Shown here in pieces: positions 55,114 to 64,000 of a DNA stretch of 64,000 bases (positions are counted from its first letter, which is position 1; every line of letters begins with the position of its first letter). This DNA is from Ceratothoa steindachneri (lineage: Eukaryota > Arthropoda > Malacostraca > Isopoda > Cymothoidae): contig OZ018326.1 of NCBI GenBank assembly GCA_963969495.1, forward strand, positions 1,754,631 through 1,818,630. Direction: 5' to 3'. Under the pieces are notes generated by a model. The model was not told where the DNA came from. It did no database searches and saw only the letters and a list, made by a program, of their open reading frames with translations. Position numbers and translations under genes: made by a program.

Positions 55114-56377
55114 CATATTGCTTGAATTTGCATTGTTGCCGTTGATTTCATTCTAGTTTTCTGTATGTGTTGGTAGAGATGATTATGAAAATAATTAGTT
55201 ATCTATTCGAAATTTATTTAGGCCTCTGCGGTAATTCTGTTGTTTCTCTTAATTTTATTCTTTGACACTTCCGCCGTGTTGAACCTACTCTATGTGTTTT
55301 TTTCCCATCACAGCTTTATTTGTGTTCATTTGAAGCAGGATAGCAGGGAGTTTTCCGATTTTCTTTAGTGTTTCAATTCCAACATTTAATACAAGTTTCA
55401 CTACTTTCCTATATCATGTCTGCATGGGCCATGTTGGGGGGGGGGGTACTACGTACCTTACACACCTTTAATTAGGATTTGGAACTCGAATTATTGTGAG
55501 ATAATCTTCCACTTCCTGGAGCAACGCAGACAAATACTCAACTTTCTAACTTATCTAGTTTATTTCCCCGAATAATTTACAATATGTGTACATAAATATT
55601 TACCAATGCAAAATTGAGACACCATTGTCGAACTATGACAAAAACAAAGAAAATATATATTGGAAAGATCTCACTGGCCAAGTCAGCCTTACAATAATTC
55701 TTCAAATTACGGACTCTTCTTTGGGAAAAGAATATCTGACTCTCTTCAATCCACCGAAAGGAAGGGAAAAAAGGATGGAAATGGGAGGATAAGACGTCTT
55801 CTGAACTGCCTCTGGCTTCCGCTCGAGTGTCCCAGAAAGTCTCTTTTATATAATTGCTTGAGAAGCAGGTGAACTTAAATTGATCTAAATGGTCAGGAAT
55901 ATCTCGGGGTTCAAGTAAAAATAAGCAAATGGGTTTGGGGGCAGGTGATTCAAATTAACCCGAATGGTTTTCTGCCAAAAGATGGGCTTTTTTCTTAATT
56001 ATAGCGAGATTAAAACTATATATCTCTCCTTTTGTATTAGGAGGATATCTTTGTTAAAAGATCAATCTAAAGTATAAACAGCTTAAAATATAAATATAAA
56101 CAAACGGCTATCTTCTGTAACAAGAAAACTATCTTTAGAAAACTTTGTTTTATAAAAAAAGTAAATCACAAATCATATCCATACCTACAACCTAGTTTAT
56201 CCCAACCTCCCTTCATATCGAAACACTCACACTGCTCTATCATGAACAAAAAAGTAATGTAAAAGAACAGAATAAGGCAATGTGGTAAGAAATCCATACT
56301 ACACAAAATGGGGAGAATGGCTCCCAAATATACTATCCATTCACACACCGGCGATCTAGCACAGTTTCTCCGGTTTT
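55110..56377. other. Unassigned AT-rich DNA
   Basis: A G11 run sits at 55436-55446. Open stretches at 55586-55872 have no recognisable motif. Confidence 0.5.
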
Positions 56378-56545
56378 ACCTGCGGCGAAACGCCAGGTTA
56401 AGGCGTCGCTTTATAACAAAAGGAGTAAAGTTCAATTGTACCCATTTAGAGCATATGAGCATGGGACATATGGTTATTCTCTTTGTATATTTCAAATCTG
56501 CCATAAGATTTGGTGATGGGTGGCGCCATCTAGTGGCAAAGGCCT
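56378..56545 (+). repeat. LINE 3' UTR fragment, second copy
   Basis: 'TTTACCTGCGGCGAAACGCC' and later 'GGGACATATGGTTATT' and 'ATATTTCAAATCTGCC' match the minus strand of 1-150. It is the plus-strand 3' end of the LINE family at the left edge. The upstream coding part is not recognisable. After 56545 ('GGTGGCGCCATCTAGTGG') unrelated DNA follows. Confidence 0.72.
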
Positions 56546-57269
56546 CATTTAGCAATTCAAATGCACCTTAAGTTATTTTCACAATGGCAAATCATCAAAG
56601 CAATAACCATTTTTCATCTTATCACTAAACACTGCAGGTCATTAGATGGACTTTCCCTCCTGTTTAGAGTCTTATTCGTTCATAATTCATCTCTTTTCTT
56701 TATTGAGGGCCATGAGCGTATTTTTACTGCTTTCCTTCTGGACCATTAAGTCTTTGACAATGGTCGAGTTATGTTAAGCTACTATGTGATAAAAGGCTTA
56801 GATATTTATCGAGAACAAATGACAGGAGATGAAACTAAAGAAAATTAATACAATTTTGATGTATTACCTCAATTATACGTTATTAGAACAATTAACATTC
56901 ATCTCCAGAAGCGCATATCTTTCTTTTAATTGAACATTTAAGTATGGGCTAAAATTGTGGCAATAGCTCTAATAAGATACTTTGCTTTCAAGGAGATCAA
57001 CAACCTCGACCAGGTCCAACTGCCATAAAAATTAAAATTGAGATATCTCCAGTAATAATAGCAAAAAGATATGAATCGCCAGCATATAATTATATTCCAA
57101 TGCACATATTCAGGAATATCTTTCGGCAAAGAACACACAACAATTTTCTTGGGACCTGAATGTAAAATGTAGAACGACTGCTTAACCTCGAAGAAACAGA
57201 ATAATAAGTAAAAACGTCGATATGTTGATCTAATATAAGAAGAGAAAACAAGAAAGGCTAGCACAACCT
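56546..57269. other. Unassigned AT-rich DNA
   Basis: Nothing recognised on either strand. The minus-strand open stretch 56938-57264 is aromatic-rich and has no motif I can name. Confidence 0.5.
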
Positions 57270-57905
57270 ATGCACAAGCGACAAAAAATAAACCAGGTTA
57301 CCATTCCCGGCCCTTATACTCCATCAGATCATATCAGCATGATCACGGCCATATCAACCTCGGCCATCCAAGTCAAATTCCCCTCTCGCAGAGGTCTGCC
57401 CAAGGCATCCTGGCCCTTATATAAGAGACTGCTACAAGACTTCCATATATACAACTTAGAAGGAGCTACCCTCGGAGACATTGACGCTCATATTGAGAAC
57501 GTTATTTCAAAAATAGTGGAAGCAGACAGATTGGCCATCTCGAGGGTAGAATGTAAGACACTTCCAACCCCACGCTGGGACGAGGAGATCCAGCAACGCC
57601 GCAACAGACTGGAAGATCTCACTTTAGAGATCCTGGAGCATGGCAATAGTGCAGTTAGATTTAAACTGGAAGAGAATTAAGACTAAATGTATCGACTAAC
57701 TTAAAATCTAGTCAACATTGCATAGTTACCAATAATAATAAAAAGATCTGGAACGGTATCATTGATAAGATGGAAATGGAAGACGACCCCAATAAATTCT
57801 GGAGGCAAATTAGAAACCTAAGCGGCACGCTCCAGCATAAAAGTCCCATTTAAATCACCTCTGGGAAAAGGAAAGTGACAGAAGATCAGGAAATCGAAAG
57901 CGTAC
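57270..57905 (+). pseudogene. LINE fragment: endonuclease end and RT leader
   Basis: The plus-strand frame has 'IPGPYTPSDHISMITAIS' (57302-57355), the SDH block closing an endonuclease domain, then 'FPSRRGLPKASWPLYKRLLQ' and 'PRWDEEIQQRRNRLEDL'. After stops at 57678 and a frameshift, 'MEMEDDPNKFWRQIRNLSG' (about 57766) is the D..KFW block that precedes RT. The RT itself is missing. The fragment stops abruptly at the GC-rich block starting near 57912. Confidence 0.72.
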
Positions 57906-57911
57906 ACATTA

Positions 57912-58935
57912 CACAAAGCGGAGAGCCCGCCAGTGTTGGCGTGCAGTAAGACGCGGCGGAGCGTCCCACGAGTGTCTTATCTGCTGCAAGTGGGTGGCGG
58001 TGGTCCTTACCACTCGTCGCCTAGCTGGGCGCGGGCGCAATCAGCGCGGAGGGGGTGCTGTTCTTAGCACCTCCAGCAGCTGGTTTGTTGGGGTGTGGCG
58101 AACGACCTGGGCGGCTCCTGCCTCTGTCGTCCTCAGTAGGGGGCCTCTTACGTGGGGAGGGGCTGGCGCTGACTCTAGCCTGAGGCGGTCGGTGGCTCGG
58201 CAGGAGAGGAGGTAGTGCACCAGTGGGCGCCGGGAGCGCTGCCACAGTGTTCGCACCTCCCTGCCATGAAGTCGGCGTGCAGCTCTTCCCGAGTGGAGTA
58301 GCCCAGCCTCACACGTTGTAGCAGCACGCCGTTCGCTCTGGGCTGCTGGAAGGATGAGTTCTGTGGGCGATAGGCTGTGGCTGCAGCATACCAAACCGCT
58401 TGCCTCTTAGATGCTTCCCATTCTTGGTGCTGCTGGTGATCGTTGTGGGCGGCCCTGCGTTTGGCCTGCACCTTGAGCTGCTGCAGGCTGGGGTGCACGG
58501 TCCAGGTGATGGTGGGTCCATGGGCGGCTCGCTTGGCAGCCTCGTCGGCAGCCTCGTTGCTGCGCACGCCAAAGTGGCTGGGAATCCAGTGGAGCCGGCC
58601 ACGCCTGCCCTGAGCTGCCAGGTCCTGCAGGGTGCACAGGATGGTGGTGGTGAGGTGGATGTTGTGCCTGGTGTGGGCGTGAGCATGGGCGTGCTGCAGC
58701 GCTTGAAGTCCCGACCGAGAGTAGGTGTGTATCACCAGAGTAGCCTCTCGGCGGAGCAGAGCGTGCTGGAGGGCGTGCAGGAATGCTACCAGCTCCGTCT
58801 GGAGAGGGAAGCAGTGGTCTGATGTCCTCCACGCCTGCGTCAGGCTACTTGTCACGAAGGCGGCGCGGGACCTCCCACTGTCGGGGTCGACGGAGCCGTC
58901 GGTGGAGTAGACTGCGCTGCCTGGCTCAGTGACCT
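57912..58935 (-). mobile_element. GC-rich LINE 3' fragment with RNase H
   Basis: About 1 kb of markedly GC-rich DNA in AT-rich surroundings with sharp edges on both sides. On the minus strand it codes RNase H (58904-58500) and a zinc-binding tail (58270-58100), then a 3' UTR. The opposite orientation and different composition show it is unrelated to the fragment on its left. 5'-truncated before RT. The base composition suggests a family with strong codon bias or a different origin. Confidence 0.75.
58041..58910 (-). pseudogene. RNase H and zinc tail of the GC-rich LINE
   Basis: RNase H blocks: 'VYSTDGSVDPDSGRSRAA' (TDGS at 58904-58893), 'LQTELVAFLHALQHAL' with the Glu, 'IHTYSRSGLQALQ' where the catalytic Asp of DSRSAL is Tyr, and 'LHWIPSHFGVRSNEAADEAA' near the end. 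After a long helical stretch comes 'CEHCGSAPG' (about 58245), and after a frameshift 'LVHYLLSCRA', together a CCHC-like tail. The frame is otherwise open from 58855 to 58175. The Tyr substitution should abolish RNase H activity. Confidence 0.8.
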
Positions 58936-58936
58936 A

Positions 58937-58978
58937 TAATATTTTTATGACACAAAATAAGAATTTCAAACAATGCTT
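58937..58978 (+). repeat. Dispersed repeat, copy 1
   Basis: ATTTTTATGACACAAAATAA and ATTTCAAACAAT; resembles 60124-60177 (same strand) and the reverse of 59153-59201. The similarity with 60177 onward extends weakly over a further 50 bases (CGACATGAC versus CGTCATCTC, TATTCCAGGCAA versus TATCCTGGGCAA). Confidence 0.6.
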
Positions 58979-59087
58979 ATCTCGATTTAATTACGACATG
59001 ACTTTTTATTCCAGGCAATCCACGGGATAAAAATTCTTACTTTATTGCCAAACGCATATTTTTTCCGTGACATGAGGGGTAACTCTG

Positions 59088-59090
<3 letters not shown>

Positions 59091-59150
<60 letters not shown>
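59091..59150. repeat. (AT)n microsatellite
   Basis: Pure AT run of 60 bases, directly followed by copy 2 of the dispersed repeat. Confidence 0.97.
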
Positions 59151-59152
<2 letters not shown>

Positions 59153-59201
59153 CCATTGATTGAAATTCTTCTATTGTGGCACAAAAATATCTTTACTTGC
59201 G
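59153..59201 (-). repeat. Dispersed repeat, copy 2 (inverted)
   Basis: Reversed, it reads GCAAGTAAAGATATTTTTGT and AATTTCAATCAA, matching 60124-60177. It abuts the (AT)n tract. Confidence 0.7.
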
Positions 59202-59460
59202 GATTATTATTGTTTTTAGATTTAAGACAATTTCAAGAGAGCTGCACACTTCCCCTATGATATAAGATACTTGAAACTAGTAAATGTTTCACCCCGCAGA
59301 CTCGGCAGCATACGCTCGTGCGTGACTGACAGTTAGTTATGTTAGTTATGAGCAAGCAATGTTGTGGCCACAGAACATATCGAGCGTCTCTTATCTTCTA
59401 TAAATCTATATTTTAAGAACGGGATATATATTTTTTTCTTTTCATTTGGATATCCTTTTG

Positions 59461-59960
59461 TGGGGGGAGAGGGAGAGAGAGGGGAGAGATTGGGGAAGAG
59501 GGGAAGGTATTAGGAAAGAAGCGGGAGAGAAAGTTTTTCACTTGTGTTAGATTTCCTTTTGTAAGGGAGGAAAAAGATGAGGGGAAAGGAAGTGGGGAAA
59601 GATAAAGGAAATAAGGGGAAGAGGAGGAGAGTTGAAATGGGGAGAATGGGCAGGGAAAATGGAGCATGGGGAGAGAGATGAGGGGAGAGAAGGGGGCTTG
59701 GAAGAGAGTGGCAGATAGAGGAAAGCTAGGGGGAGAGGGGAAGATGTATAGGGGATAGGGAGAGTTGGTTGATGAAGAGGGGAGAAAGGGACAGGTGGAA
59801 GAGGTAGATTCAGGATAGAGAGGTGTTGGAGGGTGCTATATGGAGGAGGGGGAGGGAGGAGAAAGAGAATAGAGGCGGAATAGGAAGTGGGAATAGGTAG
59901 GAGGGAGAAAGAGGGGGATAATGAGGGGAGGAAGGAAAGGGGAGAAGGAGGTGGTAAAGA
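59461..59960. repeat. Polypurine (G/A) tract, about 500 bp
   Basis: The plus strand is almost all G and A, mostly GGGGAGA, GAGGGGGA and GGAGGAGG words, broken by one mixed patch at about 59530-59565. The reverse strand reads as a Pro/Ser/Phe/Leu-rich frame, which is an artefact of composition. Confidence 0.88.
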
Positions 59961-60529
59961 ATGCCTGGAAATTCATAAGTTTACTTATTCATTTAAAAAT
60001 AAATAAAAAAAATTAAAAAAAACGTTTTAAAAATTTAGGGTTATGGATAAGATATTATATGATAGGGAAAGTGCGCAACTCTCCTGAAACTTCCTTCACC
60101 CCAAAAATATAATAATATTAATCAGCAAGTAAAGATATGTTTGTGACACAATATAATAATTTCAAACAATAATCACCTGTAGTTTAGTGCGTCATCTCAT
60201 CTTATCCTGGGCAAAACCAGGTACCTATGCTAGTCACTGAAAAGATATCCACGGCCAAATCAGATAATAAACAAAACGATTAGGTCCTGAGGGATGAAGT
60301 GGAGATGAGTAACACCTTAATCTCTTTTCACATCATTATTATCTCTCGAAAATCTAAAGGGTGTACCTTGAGCAAGCCAAATAAATGCTTCCGACGCTCT
60401 CAACATATCATCGTAAGCGAAAACAATGTGTGACAAGTTTAAGAGAACTTATTTAAATGACATCATCAATAGTTCTAAAAGAATTTAATTATAATGTTAC
60501 TAAACCACTTGCACTATTTTATCAATGGA
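59961..60529. other. Unassigned AT-rich DNA
   Basis: Contains copy 3 of the dispersed repeat at 60124-60177. Nothing else recognised. Confidence 0.5.
60124..60177 (+). repeat. Dispersed repeat, copy 3
   Basis: AGCAAGTAAAGATATGTTTG followed by TGACACAATATAATAATTTC; partner of copies 1 and 2. Confidence 0.68.
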
Positions 60530-61024
60530 AGTTTGGAGACTGGCACAATGCCGGAGAAGTGAAACCTCGCTAATGCAACACCAATATTTATAAATGGTGG
60601 CAAATTTATACTTGGTAACTATCCTCAAATTAGCTAAACTTCAGTTGTGATCAAAATTCTTGAGGCAAAGAGCATTTTTAGACAATCAGCATGGATACGG
60701 TAACAAACATTTTTCTCTCTTAAGATATTGGTATCATATAAATTGAGTTCAAGAAGGCCTTCAAATAGATGCTTACAAAGGGTTAATGATAAGATTCCAA
60801 ATACAATGAATACAGGGCCACATTTCAAGGGGAGTTGAGAATTGGCTGAGCAAATGAAGGCAGAGAGTAGACCTTAATAGCAAAGCATCTAATTGACTCA
60901 ATGCAACTAGTGGGTTTGTACTGAGTTAAGTGTTAGGCCCTTTCCTCTTTCTAATCTACATACAAGAGAATGATAATCGTCTGAAATGCACAATCTTAAA
61001 GTACGCGCATGGTACAAAAATTGC
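60530..61024 (+). pseudogene. CR1-like LINE reverse transcriptase, 5' part
   Basis: In shifting frames the plus strand gives 'GTMPEK' then 'ATPIFINGGKF'-like sequence, 'ILEAK', 'HGYGNK', 'HINEFKKAF' (motif A region, the Asp not seen), 'VLGPFLFLIYIQENDN' (60926-60973) and motif C as 'LKYAHGTKIAK', where FADD has become YAHG. Both catalytic aspartates of motif C are gone. The frame then meets the mariner at about 61025. Continuation at 61958-62050. Confidence 0.75.
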
Positions 61025-61957
61025 CAAGGGGGGGCGGTCAATAAGTTTGCGAATCGGTAGGGCAAAACAGAGGGAAGGGGGATGGCTGTTTGTGGGAGTG
61101 TTAGGACAAGTTATGACAAGTCACGACTTGCAGCCGCACGCTCTTGCCTCGTCTATTTAAAAAGCAGTAGCTGATCGCAGATCGTCATTCACAAATTTTT
61201 CAACAATGAACAAGGTTGATCACCGCGCAGTGATCTAACTTTTGACCAAGGAAGGCCAGAATGTAAACGATATCCATGAACGCATGATTGCAGTGTACAC
61301 CGACACCGCCCCTTCCTATGCAGCCATTGCTCGCTGGAATAGGGAGTTTCGCCATGGTTGTGGGGCCCATGAAGATGAACCAGTCCAGGACGCCCTTCAG
61401 ACGTGACCAACGAGGACAATGTGGCCCGTGTAAGGAGGAGGATCATTGAAAATTGAAGGGTAAAGGTCGAATAAATCGAGCAAGAACATGGAATATCACA
61501 TGGAAGTGTTATCAACATCATCCACGACAATTAAGCCATGACCAAGGTCTCTGCCCGTTGGGTTCCTAGAAACCTCACGACCCATGATCGACTTCAACTT
61601 CGTCAAAGTCTACAAGGCCAGAGTTGCACAAGTTGCCCTGCGCGAGTGCGGATTCGAGAAGCTCAACCATCCCCCCTACATTCCAGATCTAGCCCCTAGA
61701 GACTACTTTTTATTCCGCCAGCTCAAGGCTGCACTGCGTGGACACTGGTTTGGGGACGATGAAGATGTCCAGCTCGCCGTCCAGGAGTGGTTGAACAGCA
61801 GTCGGGAGATTTGTGGTTGTCGGGAATTCGAAGCCTCAGGGAGAAGTGAAGAAAGTGCATTGAAGTCGAGGGTGGTTATATTGAAAAATCATAAAACACT
61901 TTTCCTCATATCTCGTTTCTTTATATCCGAATTGCAAAACTTATTGACCACCCCTCG
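61025..61957 (+). mobile_element. Deleted mariner copy B
   Basis: The left end 'GGGGCGGTCAATAAGTTTGC' and the right end, reversed, 'CGAGGGGTGGTCAATAAGTT' are the TIRs of copy A. The right side is followed by TA (61958-61959). The left side is slightly altered (a G-run, no TA). It is about 933 bp and continuous, and interrupts the RT of a CR1-like LINE. The transposase DNA-binding half and C-terminal third remain; the catalytic middle is missing, at the same joint as in copy A. Confidence 0.87.
61206..61880 (+). pseudogene. Mariner transposase remnant, internally deleted (copy B)
   Basis: The ATG at 61206 ('MNKVDHRAV') is followed by a stop within ten codons, then 'APSYAAIARWNREF' and 'VSARWVPRNLTTHDRLQLRQ'. 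The C-terminal side is open at 61584-61850 in another frame: 'RVAQVALRECGFEKLNHPPY', 'IPDLAPRDYFLFRQLKAAL' (third catalytic Asp, in PDLAP, retained) and 'DDEDVQLAVQEWL'. The first and second catalytic blocks are deleted. Confidence 0.85.
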
Positions 61958-62050
61958 TAATTTAGACAAGCTACCAAATTGGGCCCAAATTTGGCAAATG
62001 TGCTTCAATGCGGATAAATGGAAATTGCTTCACAAAAACAATCGAATTGA
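61958..62050 (+). pseudogene. CR1-like LINE reverse transcriptase, continuation
   Basis: Immediately after the mariner the frame reads 'NLDKLPNWAQIWQMCFNADK' and 'WKLLHKNNRID', the block that follows FADDTK in CR1-like RTs. About a dozen residues are missing relative to the family between the two sides. The stretch ends at the oligo(T) of the next LINE (62051). Confidence 0.78.
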
Positions 62051-62159
62051 TTTTTTTTTTTTTATTTAAGGGGCTATCTGGCGACTGCCGACTTAGGCAT
62101 AAGTCGCCGTAAACAAACAGCCTAGTTCTAGGCTACTTCAAAAAATGGAACAGGGAACA

Positions 62160-62237
62160 ACAAAAAAGAAATAACAATAAAAAAAACAATAACAACAACA
62201 ACAACAACAACAACAAAAACAACAACAACAACAAAAA
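62160..62237. repeat. AAC-rich microsatellite in LINE 3' UTR
   Basis: Runs of AAC with A-rich interruptions. The copy at 17385 has a shorter, less regular AAC/AAAC stretch at the matching place, so the repeat has expanded here. Confidence 0.9.
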
Positions 62238-62247
62238 TTAAGCCTCG

Positions 62248-62600
62248 TTAAAAAAAAGGGAGAAGGCCGGCCTCCCCCAAAAAGTTAGCAAGTCCACCAG
62301 TCAAAGTGCACGCACTCGTCCCGAGTACAAGGGACAGGCGGTAGCGACCCCGCCCATCCCGGTACCGGGACAGGTGTCGTGCGCGAAGATCACCCAGACT
62401 GGGACATTCGACAAGAATGTGCCGAACAGTCTGGGGGACGACGCAGTCGTTGCAATAGGGCGCAGGCGAGCGCTCCACCAGATAGCGATGCGTCACACGA
62501 GTGTGTCCGATTCGGAGACGACAGAAAGCAACCTGAAGCCGCCGCGGCATTGGGGGATAGGTCCATGGGAACAGTCGCGGCGCAATGGCACGCAAATTAA
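62248..62600 (-). pseudogene. C-terminal CCHC-like tail of the I/R1-like LINE
   Basis: In the frame shifted by one base the tail reads 'LRAIAPRLFPWTYPPMPRRL', 'RLRIGHTRVTHRYLVERSPA', then 'YCNDCVVPQTVRHILVECP', a C-x2-C-x7-H-x4-C zinc-binding motif, and 'LSRYRDGRGRYRLSLVLG' to a stop near 62248. It is intact in itself and is separated from the main frame only by the one-base deletion. Confidence 0.82.
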
Positions 62601-64000
62601 GTTCCCTTCGACCGTCTCCCATCTTCTTTGCCAAGCAGTCCGAAGAGCTGCCCGTATTCCTGCCATGTAGTCGGTGTGAGGAAGAGCGAAACGCTGGTCC
62701 GGTCGCAGAGTCCTCGCGGACTCTTTGGCGCCCTCATCGGCGCGCTCATTCCCCGCAATTCCCACATGTCCAGGAACCCAGCAGAAGATAATCTCGACAT
62801 CTGCCCGGCTCGCCAAAACCGTGGCGTCACGGATATCGCGAACCAGGAGATGCGGAGATTCCAATGCCCCGAGAGCACTCAGGGCGCTTTGTGAGTCGCT
62901 ATAGATCACAATCCGGTCTCCGAACCGGGCACGTCGCGTAATCTCCCGTACCGAGTGGTGTATTGCCACCAGCTCGGCCGTGAAGACAGACGCAGCGCCT
63001 GGTAGAGCCCCGCTGACTTCAAACAGAGGGGATACGGCGTGGAAGCCGACCCCCTCTTGGGACTTGGAGCCATCCGTATACACTGGCACGGTTCCAGCGT
63101 GACACGATGTGTGCTCCAAAAAGGTCGAACGCAATACTCCCGGCGCAGTACAAGCTTTGGGAGCAGAGGCGTGGCGACAAATAGCCAAATGTGGTACCCT
63201 CCAGGGTGGCGTCCTGGGCAGAACCAGGGGCGCCACCGGCCCGAGAGCTATATCTAGCTCTCGAAGGAGTTTCCTGGCCCTAAACCCAAAGGGCTTAGGG
63301 CATGACTGGCGTCTCTCGGCGGCATAGGCACCATCGAGATCAGCTGCGGATGCAGTGAGAGCTGTTGGCGACTGAGGGAGGCGCCGGGCTCGCGCGTACA
63401 GGCGAGTGATGCACTGCACGCGGCGCAGAGCGAGTGGCATCTCCCCAGCATCGACCAACAGGCTCTCAATGGGGGAAGTGCGGAAGGCACCGGTCGCAAG
63501 GCGAAGGCCGTTGTGGTGGATGGAATCCACCTTCCGCAATAAACGCTCGGCTGCGGATGCATAAAACTCGCATCCGTAGTCGAGCTTCGAGCGAACAAAG
63601 GATCGATAAAAAAGTAAGGCGGTAGCCCTATCAGCGCCCCAAGCGCTGAACGTCACGGAACGGAGAATGTCCATGGCGCGGGTACAAGAGACCCTAAGGC
63701 TGCGAATATGAGCCTCCCAGGTGAGGCGTCGGTCGAATACAAGACCAAGGAAACGGTGCGACTCAACCACATCCAGGCGCACCCCATTAAGAAACAAATC
63801 TGGGTCGGGGTGAAGCCGTGGATGGCGGCAGAAGTGCACCACCTTAGTCTTGGCCAAAGAAAACCGAAACCTGTGCGCTTCGGCATAGCGAGAGACGCGG
63901 TTCAATGCCTGTTGGAGTCGACGCTCCAGAGTTGGCATCTGGGCCGCGCCAAAAGAGATCGAAAGGTCGTCCACGTAGAGCGTAGCGAGAACATCTTCCG
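62600..64000 (-). CDS. RT and RNase H of I/R1-like LINE, partial
   Basis: Partial at the 5' side: the frame is open through position 64000, so the true start is outside. Motif C is intact at the edge ('ATLYVDDLSISFG', codons near 63985-63950). The thumb has 'VVESHRFLGLVFDRRLTWEA' and 'SFVRSKLDYGCEFYASAAER'. RNase H is complete: 'VPVYTDGSKSQEG' (Asp), 'FTAELVAIHHS' (Glu), 'IYSDSQSALSAL' (Asp) and 'FCWVPGHVGIAGNERADEGA' (His, Asp). RT copies the element RNA at the chromosomal nick and RNase H removes the RNA. The frame is lost near 62600 by one base; the older copy at 18 kb keeps AAAG there. Confidence 0.88.

Larger units (their letters stand above)
62051..64000 (-). mobile_element. I/R1-like LINE, best-preserved copy, runs off the window
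   Basis: The 3' end is T13 (62051-62063), the poly(A) tail on the other strand, beside 'AAGGGGCTATCTGGCGACTG', the terminus shared with the copy at 17385. The 3' UTR carries an AAC-rich repeat at 62160-62237. Coding sequence is open from about 62600 to the right edge apart from a single one-base deletion near 62600. The 5' part lies outside the window. It is inserted into the CR1-like LINE. Confidence 0.9.

Noticed and set aside
58400..58832. Long frames of about 140 residues on both strands in the GC-rich block
   Set aside because: They are shadows of the RNase H frame caused by GC-rich codon composition; only the frame with TDGS, TELVA and WIPSH has domain motifs.
59413..59667. Pro/Ser/Phe/Leu-rich frame on the minus strand
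   Set aside because: Composition artefact of the polypurine tract.
63181..63250. Separate plus-strand genes over 62.3-63.6 kb
   Set aside because: These frames are antisense to the LINE RT/RNase H coding region and have no motifs.

Overview
This is an AT-rich stretch of animal nuclear DNA made almost entirely of dead or dying transposable elements. The relics are of kinds abundant in arthropod, and especially malacostracan crustacean, genomes: Gmr1-like Ty3/gypsy, BEL/Pao, several LINE clades, Tc1, mariner, a Penelope-like fragment and long (AT)n runs. I put the source as an arthropod, most likely a crustacean, with moderate confidence. I recognise no host gene, exon series, tRNA or rRNA, and nothing prokaryotic.

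Layout. 1-2125: minus-strand LINE (endonuclease, reverse transcriptase, 3' UTR). 2126-7248: decayed plus-strand gypsy element with integrase upstream of RNase H. 7249-15866: mostly unassigned AT-rich DNA with one RTE fragment and an (AT)n run. 15867-16575: non-autonomous element with ~100 bp terminal inverted repeats. 17385-19497: minus-strand I/R1-like LINE with RNase H. 19961-25766: complete, young but internally deleted LTR element (LTRs >99% alike by eye, perfect 5-bp target duplication), minus strand. 27826-29714: plus-strand copy of the I/R1-like LINE. 30331-31445: BEL/Pao reverse transcriptase fragment, then a five-fold palindromic repeat at 31760-31997.

33640-39400: RTE scraps, an inverted-repeat unit with hammerhead-like cores lying between two (AT)n tracts, and a GIY-YIG (Penelope-type) relic. 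40626-43017: Tc1 relic, then a full-length dead mariner. 48424-52939: deleted mariner carrying an inserted CR1/L2-like LINE whose ORF1 has an SGNH-esterase domain. 56378-56545: second 3' end of the first LINE family. 57270-58935: endonuclease fragment abutting a GC-rich RNase H fragment. 59461-59960: polypurine tract. 60530-64000: nested stack of a CR1-like LINE, a second copy of the deleted mariner, and an I/R1-like LINE that runs off the right edge with an intact YVDD.

The parts do not form a pathway. They record successive insertions. The most notable items are the integrase-first gypsy order supported by two elements, the tidy deletion derivative with palindromic tandem repeats in its LTRs, the two mariner copies sharing one internal deletion, and the inverted hammerhead-like unit. 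Motif calls come from reading translations by eye; no alignments were computed.
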